16,201 bases of DNA from Dongia_B sp035539215. GTDB lineage: Bacteria; Pseudomonadota; Alphaproteobacteria; Dongiales; Dongiaceae. Made by a program: the position numbers and the translations under genes. Location of the stretch: NCBI GenBank assembly GCA_035539215.1, contig DATLIX010000011.1, positions 1-16,201 of the forward strand, given 5' to 3'. Below are positions 1-7,154 of the stretch, piece by piece. Positions within the stretch are counted from its first letter, which is position 1. The number at the start of each line of letters is the position of its first letter. The notes under the pieces are model-generated. The model had not been told where the DNA came from. It saw only the letters and a list, made by a program, of their open reading frames with translations, and made no database searches.

Positions 1-1
1 C

Positions 2-2080
2 AAGACATGGTTGCTGGTCGGCTTCGGGTCGATCACCGCGATGCTGGTCCTGGTCGTCGCCATCAATTTCTGGCAGGTGCGTGCGAACGCCGCCATCACC
101 GTCCGCATGGTCGACCAGCGGCTGCCGATGACCATCGAGGGGAACGAGCTGGTCGCCAATGTCCAGGGCTCGCTGACCGCCTTGCGCGACTGGATGCTGA
201 CCGGCAACGCCGCCTTCAAGCATAACCGGGCCGAGATCTGGAAGCGGATCCAGGGCCGGGTGACGGCGATCGACGCCTTGTCCCAGGCCTGGACCGACGA
301 CAAGGACAAGTCGGACTGGGCCCGCGTCAAGGATCTGCTCACCACCTTCTCCGCTGCCGAAGACAAGGCCGAGGGCCTGGCCAACAGCCCCGACGAACAG
401 CCGGCGCTGAAGATGCTGAATGGCGACGGCGACAAGATCGCCCTGGTCATGTCGCGCAACATCACCAGCATGCTGAACGGGGAATTCGATCAACCCTCGG
501 CCAACGACAGAAAGCGCCTGCTGATCACCATGGGCGATCTGCGCTGGGCGCTGTCACTGGGGCAGGCCGCGTTGCGCTCGCTGATCATGACGGGCGACCC
601 GCAGTTCCAGGAGACGTTCGACAAGAACTGGAAGCTCGCCGTCGGCCGCATCAAGGCCCTGCAGGACATGTCGGACATCTTTACCGTCGAGCAGGCCGCC
701 GCCTTCAAGAAGCTGGTCGCAGCGCAGGAGCAGTTTGCCGACCTGCCGCAGAAGCTGATCGATATCCGCAATTCGCCGGGCTGGAATCTGGCGCAGCAAT
801 CCCTGAACGCCGAGGTGACGCCGCAGGCCAACAGCATCCTCGACCTGCTGAGCGGCCCGCTGAACAGCGATGGCGTGCGCCAGGGGGGCCTGGTGGACCG
901 CCAGGCCGGCCTGCTCGCCAGCGACGGCGAGAGTGCGATCAAGGCGTCGAGCAATCTGCAACTGGTCATGAGCGTGCTGCTGGCCATCGGCCTCATCGCC
1001 GGCATCGGCGTCGCCTTCCTCATCATCCGCGTGCTCACCGTGCCGATCGGCCGCATGACCTCGGTGATGGGCGAGCTGGCGCGCGGCAATCTGGACGTGA
1101 CGCCGCCCAGCGCCGATCTCGACAACGAAATCGGCGCCATGGCGCGGGCCGTCGGCGTCTTCAAGGAGAGCATGGTCAAGGCGCGCGACCTGGCCGCCAA
1201 CGAAGCGGCGGCCCAGGCCCGCCGCGAGGAGCGCGTGCGGCGCATCAACGGCCTGACGGAGGATTTCGAGAATGCCATGCGCGACGTGCTCCGCACCGTC
1301 GGCGATGCCGCCCAGCGCATGCAGGGCACGGCCAATTCGATGACCGTCAATGCCAGCGATACCTCGAACCGCGCCGGCGCCGTCGCCACCGCCTCGAGCG
1401 AAGCCTCGCTGAACGTCCAGGCGGTCGCCTCGGCGACCGAGCAGCTGACGACCTCGGTGTCGCAGATCTCCCGCCAGGTAGATGATTGCGTCCGCATCGC
1501 CAACAGCGCCGTCGACCAGGCCAATGCCACCAATCAGCTGGTGGAAGGCCTCCACAGCGCCGCCGACAAGATCGGCGCCGTGGTCCAGCTGATCAACGAT
1601 ATCGCCGGCCAGACCAATCTGCTGGCCCTCAATGCCACGATCGAAGCGGCGCGCGCCGGCGATGCCGGCAAGGGCTTCGCCGTCGTCGCCAATGAAGTGA
1701 AATCGCTGGCCAGCCAGACCGGCAAGGCGACCGATGAAATCGCCGGCCAGATCTCCGCCGTGCAGAACGCCACCTCCGAAGCGGTCAAGGCGATCCGCAC
1801 CATCGCCAGCACGGTCGCGCGGATCAACGAGAACATCGGCTCGATTGCCGCCGCGCTTCTGGAGCAGGACGCCGCCACCAACAAGATCGCCCGCAATGTC
1901 CAGGAAGCGGCCGACGGCACCAACCAGGTCAACCAGAACATCTCGGGCGTCAACCAGGCGGCCGACAAGACCGGCGCCGCCGCGCAGGAAGTGCTCGCCG
2001 CCTCGCAGGAACTGACGGCGAAATCGACCGAGCTCCGCCAGCAGGTGCAGCAGTTCCTCGAAGGCGTGAAGAGCGCGTGA
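2..2080 (+). CDS. Methyl-accepting chemotaxis protein, 5'-truncated by window edge
   Basis: This is a membrane chemoreceptor that signals to CheA/CheW. The frame is open to the left edge (codons K-T-W-L-L-V-G-F-G), so the true start lies outside the window. Counting from codon 11, a first membrane segment covers about residues 1-20. A long periplasmic region (about 25-310) follows, with two similar helical modules, each carrying an L-R-x-x-x-M/L-T-G motif (W-M-L-T-G-N and L-I-M-T-G-D), as in helical-bundle sensors of the HBM/CHASE3 kind. Next come a second membrane helix (about 315-340), HAMP (about 341-395) and the cytoplasmic signalling domain. The hairpin tip near 530-567 has the conserved Q-T-N-L-L-A-L-N-A-T-I-E-A-A-R-A-G and F-A-V-V-A-N-E-V. 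No CheR-tethering pentapeptide is visible at the C terminus. The ligand cannot be deduced. The assignment is certain at family level. Confidence 0.96.
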   Translation, partial: KTWLLVGFGSITAMLVLVVAINFWQVRANAAITVRMVDQRLPMTIEGNELVANVQGSLTALRDWMLTGNAAFKHNRAEIWKRIQGRVTAIDALSQAWTDDKDKSDWARVKDLLTTFSAAEDKAEGLANSPDEQPALKMLNGDGDKIALVMSRNITSMLNGEFDQPSANDRKRLLITMGDLRWALSLGQAALRSLIMTGDPQFQETFDKNWKLAVGRIKALQDMSDIFTVEQAAAFKKLVAAQEQFADLPQKLIDIRNSPGWNLAQQSLNAEVTPQANSILDLLSGPLNSDGVRQGGLVDRQAGLLASDGESAIKASSNLQLVMSVLLAIGLIAGIGVAFLIIRVLTVPIGRMTSVMGELARGNLDVTPPSADLDNEIGAMARAVGVFKESMVKARDLAANEAAAQARREERVRRINGLTEDFENAMRDVLRTVGDAAQRMQGTANSMTVNASDTSNRAGAVATASSEASLNVQAVASATEQLTTSVSQISRQVDDCVRIANSAVDQANATNQLVEGLHSAADKIGAVVQLINDIAGQTNLLALNATIEAARAGDAGKGFAVVANEVKSLASQTGKATDEIAGQISAVQNATSEAVKAIRTIASTVARINENIGSIAAALLEQDAATNKIARNVQEAADGTNQVNQNISGVNQAADKTGAAAQEVLAASQELTAKSTELRQQVQQFLEGVKSA

Positions 2081-2156
2081 GCCGCGCCTGCGGCAAGCGG
2101 CTATCGCGTTGCGGCAGCTTGATATTTTTTCGGGCTGCCTGTTGTTGAATCCCCCG

Positions 2157-2182
2157 GCATGGCCGGCAGAGCCTGGCCATGC
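2157..2182. terminator. Inverted repeat downstream of the MCP, possible terminator
   Basis: A perfect 8-bp inverted repeat, GCATGGCC (2157-2164) and GGCCATGC (2175-2182), encloses a 10-nt loop about 75 nt after the MCP stop codon. A weaker pair, GGCAGC (2113-2118) and GCTGCC (2134-2139), lies just upstream with a T-run in its loop. Neither is followed by a T-tract, so rho-independent termination is only a possibility. The rest of the 2081-2374 gap shows no gene. Confidence 0.3.
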
Positions 2183-2374
2183 GCCGCGCGGCTGCATAGC
2201 GTTTCCCGCGCCCGCCGGCACGCGTTTCGGAGCGCAGGGCGGCGCGGTCTTGCCCGCGCAATCCCAGCCCCCCGGAACAACACCCCATCTTTCAATTGAA
2301 AAGAACCCCGCCCGGTGCTTCGATCAGCGCGGGCAATGCTTTTCAGACAAAGACTTCTTCCAGGGAGCGGAAAG

Positions 2375-3118
2375 ATGAGCACACCTCCACACACCGCCTT
2401 CAACCGGTTGCAGCAGCTGATGTCCTCCTCGCCGGTTCCGTCCATCTCGACGGAACTTCTGGTCACCGCCGACGGCGAGCTGAACCGGGAACTCAACAGC
2501 TTCCTGTTCGACCCGCCATCGGACCCCAATCTGCTGAAGGGCAAGCGCGTCGCCATCTGCTGCACCAACGGCGTGGAGGAAGTGGAGATCATCGGCGCCC
2601 AGCGCTGGCTCACCGAGCATGGCGCCACCGTCCATGTGGTCTCGCCGCGCATCGGCGAATTCCATCCGACGCTCGGCCTGCGCTTTCCGCCGCAATGCGC
2701 CACCCATGTGCTGGCGATCCGCCTGATGGAAAACGCCGGCTGGCTGAAGATCGACCGCTACACCGATGAGGCAAAGGCGGCGGATTACGATGCCGTCCTG
2801 CTGCCCGGCGGCTGCTGGAATCCCGACGCCCTGCGCATGGACGAGCCGGCGCGGGCCTTCGTGCGCGCCATGTACGAGGCGGGGAAGCCGACCACCGCCA
2901 TCTGCCACGGCCAGTGGGTGATGGTGAGCGCCAGGATCCTGAAGGGGAAACGCGCCACCGCCGTCTGGAACATCCAGATCGATCTCGAGAATGCCGGCGC
3001 CATCGTTCTCGACGAGCCCTGCGTCATCGACGGCAACCTGATCACGGCCCGCTTCCCCTACGACCTGCCGCGTTTGATCAAGGCGATGGCGCAACAGTTG
3101 GTGGGGACGAAGAATTAG
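2375..3118 (+). CDS. DJ-1/PfpI family protein (class I glutamine amidotransferase-like)
   Basis: The product has 247 residues. The ATG at 2375 is chosen because GGGAGCGG lies just upstream and because the 20 residues encoded before it have no family character. The DJ-1/PfpI core starts near residue 57 (K-R-V-A-I-C-C-T-N-G-V-E-E-V-E). It has a V-L-L-P-G-G strand-turn at 141-146 and the nucleophile elbow A-I-C-H-G at 175-179, with Cys177 and His178 as expected catalytic residues; the acidic partner is probably one of Glu68, Glu69 or Glu71. Family members include proteases, chaperones, glyoxalases and isonitrile hydratases, so the reaction is not fixed. It differs from plain PfpI proteins by an N-terminal extension of about 55 residues and by Gln-Trp after C-H-G, where Pro-Trp is common. 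It appears to be a single-gene unit. Confidence 0.9.
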   Translation: MSTPPHTAFNRLQQLMSSSPVPSISTELLVTADGELNRELNSFLFDPPSDPNLLKGKRVAICCTNGVEEVEIIGAQRWLTEHGATVHVVSPRIGEFHPTLGLRFPPQCATHVLAIRLMENAGWLKIDRYTDEAKAADYDAVLLPGGCWNPDALRMDEPARAFVRAMYEAGKPTTAICHGQWVMVSARILKGKRATAVWNIQIDLENAGAIVLDEPCVIDGNLITARFPYDLPRLIKAMAQQLVGTKN

Positions 3119-3318
3119 GCGCGCGCCGATCGACCGCGGCTCGATCGAAGTCGGTTGCAGCATACTGGCAACTGCAGAGAACGACATTGCCAGCCAAATT
3201 GGCGGGATTAGCAAAACCTATTCAACCACGGGAGGAGCGGCTCGGGTTCTGCCGCCCCTCGACCGAACGCGTGGTCGAGCGACCTAAGCCCCCGCCATGG
3301 GCAAGGTACCGACGGGTG

Positions 3319-3344
3319 AGCGGCCTTCCTCTTTGCCGGCCGCT
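3319..3344. terminator. Hairpin between convergent genes
   Basis: AGCGGCC (3319-3325) and GGCCGCT (3338-3344) form a 7-bp stem with a 12-nt loop. It lies 9 nt beyond the stop codon of the short-chain dehydrogenase, which ends at 3353 on the minus strand. There is no T-tract on either strand. Its position between convergent genes suits a terminator, but the evidence is weak. I see no gene in the rest of 3119-3352. Confidence 0.3.
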
Positions 3345-3352
3345 AGACAGGA

Positions 3353-4114
3353 TTAACCGATCGCGACGCTCATGCCGCCATCTGCCATCACCACCGATCC
3401 GACGATGAAGCTCGCACGATCCGAGGCGAGGAAGGCGACGATCTCGGCGATTTCTGCCGGATCGGCGGCACGACCAATTGGTGCATTGGTGCCGTGCTGA
3501 GCGAGGAAGTTGCGACCATCCTCCATGAAATGATTGAGAAGGTTGGTCACCACGTCGCCCACGCCGATCGCGTTGACGCGGACGCCGCACTTGATCGCCT
3601 CGAGGGCATGCGTGCGGGTCAATTGAGCGAGCGCGCCCTTAGAGGCGGTGTAGGCAGCAATGCCGGGGAAGGCAAAGTAGGAAGCGTAGGACGCGATGTT
3701 GACGATCGACCCGGATTTCTTGGCCATCATTACCTTGGCCGCCTCGCGTGAATGCAGGAACGCACCGGTGACGTTCGTCTCCATCTGCCAGTTCCAGTCG
3801 GCGCGAGTCATCTCGACCAGCTCCTTGTAGATGATGCGCCCCGCATTATTCACGAGAATGTCCAGCGTGCCGAAGCGGTCGATGGCGAGGGCGACGGCCT
3901 TCTCGGCCGTTCCGTCGGCAGTGACATCCGCTACAAGGCTCACCAATCCATCGCGCTCAAGCTCTTTGACCGCCGGATTGATGTCCTCGGCCACAACCTT
4001 GGCACCGCGGGCATTGAGGAGTTCAGCAATGGCACGGCCAATGCCACTGGCGGCTCCCGTCACGATTGCGACCTTGCCCGCAACTTCATTCGTGGAAGTC
4101 ACGATATTCGACAT
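3353..4114 (-). CDS. Short-chain dehydrogenase/reductase (SDR), classical type
   Basis: This 253-residue protein has the usual length of a classical SDR, NAD(P)-dependent oxidoreductases acting on alcohols, sugars or ketones. The ATG at 4114 is chosen because it is preceded by TAGGAG at good spacing; the open frame continues much further upstream without SDR character. The Rossmann cofactor motif T-G-A-A-S-G-I-G spans residues 19-26, an Asp in the A-D-V-T turn is at 63, N-N-A-G is at 89-92, and the catalytic residues are Ser142, Tyr155 and Lys159 (Y-T-A-S-K). The C terminus V-V-M-A-D-G-G-M-S is typical. The substrate is unknown. It follows an AraC-type regulator gene on the same strand by 178 nt, so that regulator may control it. 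Base composition is somewhat less GC-rich than the flanking core genes. Confidence 0.93.
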   Translation of the reverse strand: MSNIVTSTNEVAGKVAIVTGAASGIGRAIAELLNARGAKVVAEDINPAVKELERDGLVSLVADVTADGTAEKAVALAIDRFGTLDILVNNAGRIIYKELVEMTRADWNWQMETNVTGAFLHSREAAKVMMAKKSGSIVNIASYASYFAFPGIAAYTASKGALAQLTRTHALEAIKCGVRVNAIGVGDVVTNLLNHFMEDGRNFLAQHGTNAPIGRAADPAEIAEIVAFLASDRASFIVGSVVMADGGMSVAIG

Positions 4115-4292
4115 GGGAAATCTCCTAAAGGGACCATCAGAGGGGCCGAAATCGCTGATCCCTAGGGCGACCCCGGCCGCGCCTTGATGACGCAAGACCG
4201 ATATGCCATTGGGCCAAGCGCACTTCTCTCGGGCGAACGATGAACCTGTCGGAGTTTTGCTCAAATGCGCGGAGGGTGGGAGAATAGCCTGC

Positions 4293-5201
4293 CTAATCGC
4301 CGCGATAGGCGGCGGGCGATACACCGGTTTCCTTACGAAAAACCTGGGAAAAATGGCTTGGGCTGGAATACCCGACCTCCATGCCGATGGAGATGATCGA
4401 GCGATCGGTCTCACGCAGAAGCTGGCGCGCCAGGGCGATCCGCATGCTGATGAAATACTGTGACGGCGCAAGGCCGGTAGATCGCTTGAATTTTCGGCTA
4501 AAATGGGCCTCGCTCATCTCGGCGGCGCGTGCATACAGACCGAGATCGAAGTCGCTCGCCAGATTTTTCTGCATGAGAGCCGTCACGCGACGCAGGCGAA
4601 AGGCGGGGATGGCGCTCCGACGGCGCAGATTGGAACGTCCCAGGTCCGTGTAGTGCCGCACCAGATGGATTGACATAGCCTGAGCGATGTTTTCCAAAAG
4701 CAGGGCGCTTGGCTGCGCTTGTCCTCTAATCTCGCGCGCAAGAGTCTCGATCAGCAAACCGAGTTGGGGGTCATGGGCACCCGACACATCGCGCAGCATC
4801 GGCCGACCGGCCGTTCCATGGATCTCTTGCGCCGCTCGGTCGAGCAGGGGGAGTCCGAGATAGACGTGCATGACCTCGAATGGCGTGCCGTCATGAGACC
4901 GCCAGCGAAGCTCATAGGGCTCATCAGTGTCGGTCAGGAAAAAATCGCCCGCCTTGACCTCGCTCGCCATCCAAGCGCCGCCGAGATCGCGCTCATCAAC
5001 CGTCGCCGATCCCTGGATGATCCAAACGATCAGAGGTTCGGCGACTGCCGGTACGATGAAACTCTCCTGGACAGCGTTCCGTGCAAAGATCTGGACGATG
5101 ACATCCTTGGGCGAACGGTCACCGCCATCGGCGATCAGGCGACCGGCAATATGCGCTTCGAGCATCTCTGCAGACGTCTTGTCGGTCAAGATTGGCTCCA
5201 C
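4293..5201 (-). CDS. AraC-family transcriptional regulator with N-terminal cupin-like domain
   Basis: The 302-residue product has an N-terminal effector-binding region (about 20-130, with a cupin-like I-V-W-I-I-Q-G-S-A-T run and K-A-G-D-F-F-L-T). A C-terminal AraC DNA-binding domain (about 200-300) contains two helix-turn-helix units. The second ends with the family signature G-Y-S-S-P-S-H-F-S-Q-V-F-R-K-E-T-G-V-S-P-A-A-Y-R. The start taken here is a GTG at 5201, preceded by GAGG at 7 nt; an in-frame ATG at 5165 is the alternative. The CCA end of the split host tRNA-Leu lies only 17 nt upstream, so little room remains for a separate promoter. The next gene downstream on the strand is an SDR, a common partner of such regulators. 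The target and effector are inferred, not shown. Confidence 0.92.
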   Translation of the reverse strand: MEPILTDKTSAEMLEAHIAGRLIADGGDRSPKDVIVQIFARNAVQESFIVPAVAEPLIVWIIQGSATVDERDLGGAWMASEVKAGDFFLTDTDEPYELRWRSHDGTPFEVMHVYLGLPLLDRAAQEIHGTAGRPMLRDVSGAHDPQLGLLIETLAREIRGQAQPSALLLENIAQAMSIHLVRHYTDLGRSNLRRRSAIPAFRLRRVTALMQKNLASDFDLGLYARAAEMSEAHFSRKFKRSTGLAPSQYFISMRIALARQLLRETDRSIISIGMEVGYSSPSHFSQVFRKETGVSPAAYRGD

Positions 5202-5218
5202 AGGTCAGCCTCAGATTT

Positions 5219-5275
5219 TGGTGCCCGCTGCCGGACTCGAACCGGCATGGAAGTTTCCTTCCGAGGGATTTTAAG
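5219..5275 (-). pseudogene. 3' half of the split host tRNA-Leu(UAA)
   Basis: Read on the minus strand, 5275 to 5219 gives the anticodon loop CTTAAAA (anticodon TAA), the anticodon-stem strand TCCCT, a long class II variable arm, a T arm GCCGG-TTCGAGT-CCGGC, the acceptor strand AGCGGGC, discriminator A and an encoded CCA. What lies upstream of the loop is not a tRNA 5' half: after GA the sequence changes abruptly. The missing half is at 8276-8314. Joining them gives a normal tRNA-Leu(UAA) with stem AGGGA/TCCCT and acceptor GCCCGCT/AGCGGGC, both perfectly paired. As it stands this fragment cannot give a tRNA. Confidence 0.92.
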
Positions 5276-5277
5276 TC
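5269..5277 (+). repeat. Left copy of the 9-bp attachment core (TTTTAAGTC)
   Basis: TTTTAAGTC occurs here and at 8276-8284 in direct orientation. It is the complement of GACTTAAAA, that is the 7-nt anticodon loop plus two stem bases of tRNA-Leu(UAA). To the left the sequence is tRNA, to the right it is foreign; at the other copy it is the reverse. This is the expected footprint of site-specific recombination at an anticodon loop. Confidence 0.85.
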
Positions 5278-5341
5278 GGATGTGATCCGCTGTTGCATGT
5301 ATTTTCTCAAGTAGTTAGAGATGATTGCTAATGACCCCTGT

Positions 5342-5404
5342 GGTCCAATTGGACCTTTTAGGCCACGTATGGGCCACAGCGATAAATTGACCCGCCAGCG
5401 GGTC
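5342..5404. repeat. Cluster of palindromes and short repeats near the left end of the element
   Basis: The stretch 5278-5509 contains a perfect 14-bp palindrome, GGTCCAATTGGACC (5342-5355). It also has two direct GGCCAC copies 11 bp apart (5361-5366 and 5372-5377) and a 7-bp hairpin, GACCCGC and GCGGGTC with a 2-nt loop (5389-5404). The hairpin stem can extend through AAATT/TAATTT with one bulge. Such spacing near an attachment core could be recombinase arm sites, or the hairpin could be a terminator guarding the cargo operon. No gene is seen here. Confidence 0.45.
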
Positions 5405-5451
5405 TAATTTGGTAATCGCAGCCGGCGAAACCATTAAACCCCGCAAATTCC

Positions 5452-5480
5452 TTCCGTGATTACTATTATTACGGTATAAC
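5452..5480 (+). promoter_or_regulatory. Possible promoter of the two-gene cargo operon
   Basis: A TATAAC box at 5475-5480 lies 17 nt after a poor -35 match, TTCCGT (5452-5457). CCGT and ACGG (5454-5457 and 5471-5474) form an interrupted inverted repeat between the boxes, a possible operator. The start codon at 5510 follows at a suitable distance. Confidence 0.3.
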
Positions 5481-5509
5481 GTCCTAGTATTTATTGGCGG
5501 GAGCACAAT

Positions 5510-6118
5510 ATGGATTACGCAAAACTCAAGGCTGAGCTTGTCGAAATTGTCGAAGTTTCATCCCAGGTGCCTGAGGAGTTTCGCAGCCAGTGTTTCGCGA
5601 TGCTATTCGATCGTCTTTTAAAAGAGAGCTCGGGTGGGACATCGAAGAATAACATTAAGGAAGATGCCGAAAATGAATCCGAAAATGGTTCAAGCAATCA
5701 GGGCGAAGCGCCCTTGCGGACTAGCGGATCATTTAAAGCCTTCATGAAGCGGACGAAACTCGAACAAAAAACCCTTGAATCTGTCGTTATGCTCGAAGGC
5801 AATGAAGTCCATTTTCTAGTAGAGCCGTCACATAACAAGCTCGCTAAAGGCACGCTGGAATGGGCGCTCCTGTTAGCTTTGAAAAATGGCCTAGTTGCTG
5901 GAACGCTGTCGACCGATCCCGAAACGCTTCGTTCAGTTGTTCAAGAGAAGGGCTTTTATGACCGACCTAACTTCGCGACTGGATTGAAATCCGAAAAATA
6001 CAAAGAATACTTCAAAGGACCACTTGAGTACCAAGGAGAGGCTAGGGTCCTCACACCTAGTGGAGAGCAAGCGCTGGCAAAATTGATGCAGGACTTGGTT
6101 ACGGGCAGTAACAAATGA
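5510..6118 (+). CDS. Unrecognised 202-residue cargo protein, partner of the HEPN-like gene
   Basis: I do not recognise this protein with certainty. The ATG at 5510 has a good ribosome site, GCGGGAG, 6 nt upstream. An N-terminal segment (1-38) looks helical (A-K-L-K-A-E-L-V-E-I-V...F-A-M-L-F-D-R-L-L-K). A polar Ser/Asn/Glu/Lys linker covers about 39-68, and a second domain about 73-198. Within this the C-terminal half (T-L-R-S-V-V-Q-E-K-G-F-Y-D...L-T-P-S-G-E-Q-A-L-A-K-L-M) could be a winged-helix-like fold. No membrane segment or signal peptide is visible. Its stop overlaps the next start (ATGA at 6115-6118), so the two products are translationally coupled and probably act together, perhaps as antitoxin or adaptor and effector. 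Codon use and base content are much less GC-rich than in the host genes. Confidence 0.8.
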   Translation: MDYAKLKAELVEIVEVSSQVPEEFRSQCFAMLFDRLLKESSGGTSKNNIKEDAENESENGSSNQGEAPLRTSGSFKAFMKRTKLEQKTLESVVMLEGNEVHFLVEPSHNKLAKGTLEWALLLALKNGLVAGTLSTDPETLRSVVQEKGFYDRPNFATGLKSEKYKEYFKGPLEYQGEARVLTPSGEQALAKLMQDLVTGSNK

Positions 6119-6945
6119 AGGAGGATTTACTAGGCAGGCTAGAATTCTTTAAAGCGAGCTTGAAAAAGCTGAAACTTGCTCTTGCCGACCAGGAATCATC
6201 TACCGTCTCTAGGAAACCCACGCGTGATTTAGCTGATACGATTGCATCCTATTGGGTCGAAAACTTGCGTAGTCCACTAGAACACAAAGTCGGGATAGAG
6301 GCTCAGACTATCGTCGATACAGCGGCTCATATGAAAAGGCTGCATCAAGTTAGTCGGCCGAATAATCTGAAGTCCTCATATCTGCAATGTATCAACGGTG
6401 TCCTGTCGAAATTTGATGACAAGTTCGTACTGCCAATCAAGCAAACCCCTCCTACTAACCCAAAAGCACTTCTGGACCTCCGCAATTTGTTGCCTGACAT
6501 TGCCTCGGTCGAGACATCTTCTTACCTGGAAGAAGCGATCAATTGCGCCCTTCAGGGTTTCTACAAGGCTTCGATCGTAATGGGATGGTGTGCAGCAATC
6601 GATAGAATACAAGAAAGGATGCTTGCCGAAGGTTTCACGGCAATTCACAACACATCCGTCAAGATAAAAGATCAGAAAAGCGGCAAGTTCAAGCGCTGGG
6701 ACAAAGTCTTCAACTACTCCACCAAAGGAGAGCTTCAGACTATATTTGACACGGATTTGATTGTGCTGTCAGAGGGCTTTGGTTGGTTGGATGGAAATCA
6801 AGCTTCAAGGCTTGAAGCTTGTTTCGACTATCGCTGTCAAAGCGCCCATCCGGGGGAGGCCCCTATTGAGAAAGAGCATGTGCTCGTCTTTTTCAAGGAC
6901 ATCACAGCAATCGTTCTAACGAATCCCAAATTCAAGTCAAAGTAA
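6115..6945 (+). CDS. HEPN-like protein with R-x4-H motif, candidate RNase
   Basis: The 276-residue product starts at an ATG overlapping the stop of the upstream gene by 4 nt; no strong separate ribosome site is seen, which fits coupled translation. An N-terminal helical region (about 1-100) precedes a helix-rich domain from about 135. There, Y-L-E-E-A-I-N-C-A-L-Q-G-F-Y-K-A-S-I-V-M resembles the first helices of HEPN domains. Near the C terminus R240-C-Q-S-A-H245-P fits the R-x4-6-H motif used by HEPN ribonucleases, with a Pro after the His as is common. HEPN proteins include toxins and abortive-infection RNases that cut tRNA or mRNA. The R-x4-H is seen directly; nuclease activity and a defence role are inference. 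No similarity to the host gene set is visible, and the gene is AT-richer. Confidence 0.78.
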   Translation: MKEDLLGRLEFFKASLKKLKLALADQESSTVSRKPTRDLADTIASYWVENLRSPLEHKVGIEAQTIVDTAAHMKRLHQVSRPNNLKSSYLQCINGVLSKFDDKFVLPIKQTPPTNPKALLDLRNLLPDIASVETSSYLEEAINCALQGFYKASIVMGWCAAIDRIQERMLAEGFTAIHNTSVKIKDQKSGKFKRWDKVFNYSTKGELQTIFDTDLIVLSEGFGWLDGNQASRLEACFDYRCQSAHPGEAPIEKEHVLVFFKDITAIVLTNPKFKSK

Positions 6946-6960
6946 GCGACTTCATAAAGT

Positions 6961-7014
6961 TGGTGGCCCCGGTCGGACTTGAACCGACACGCCCAGAAGG
7001 CTCACGATTTTAAG
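6961..7014 (-). pseudogene. Orphan 3' half of a second, different tRNA-Leu(UAA)
   Basis: On the minus strand, 7014 to 6961 reads CTTAAAA (anticodon loop with TAA), then TCGTG, a variable arm with GCC/GGC pairing, a T arm GTCGG-TTCAAGT-CCGAC, the acceptor strand CGGGGCC, A and CCA. A matching 5' half would start GGCCCCG and have an anticodon stem CACGA; none is found anywhere in the element. The sequence directly upstream (G-G-A-T-T-G-G-G-T-A-G-G-C...) weakly recalls a D arm but does not fold as one. The arms differ from both other tRNA-Leu copies, so this is not a simple duplicate. It marks another junction at the same anticodon-loop position. Confidence 0.82.
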
Positions 7015-7088
7015 GACTCTAAGTACACCAAGCCTACCCAATCCATTGAGATGAAAAAGAAATATCAGAAATTAATTGGATTTCTGTG

Positions 7089-7139
7089 TTAAGAGCGATG
7101 CTTTTTGCGAGCACCGTCTGTGCTCCGCATCGCTCTTAA
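7089..7139. repeat. Long nested hairpin downstream of the third cargo gene
   Basis: Thirteen-base arms TTAAGAGCGATGC (7089-7101) and its exact complement (7127-7139) enclose a second hairpin, GAGCAC (7109-7114) and GTGCTC (7120-7125) with a 5-nt loop. It begins 15 nt after the stop codon of the minus-strand gene at 7155. The run of A (7138-7145) gives T residues before the hairpin on the minus strand rather than after it, so it is not a classical terminator for that gene. It could still end transcription, protect the mRNA 3' end, or be a recombination or small-RNA structure. Confidence 0.7.
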
Positions 7140-7154
7140 AAAAAATGCCAACGC

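Noticed and set aside
554..2221. Long minus-strand open frame opposite the left MCP
   Set aside because: It is a shadow of the high-GC MCP reading frame. Its Gly/Arg/Asp/His-rich composition has no domain, and the plus strand has clear MCP domains.
4115..4292. Defined promoter or AraC operator before the SDR gene
   Set aside because: No convincing -35/-10 pair or direct repeat could be recognised by eye, so none is listed.
6961..7014. Functional tRNA at this place
   Set aside because: Only the 3' half folds; the upstream bases give neither an acceptor strand nor an anticodon-stem partner. There is also no G directly before the 3' half as a group I intron would require.
7089..7139. Integron attC site
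   Set aside because: The ends do not match the GTTRRRY/RYYYAAC core sites (GTTAAGA on one side, no AAC on the other) and no integron integrase or cassette array is present.
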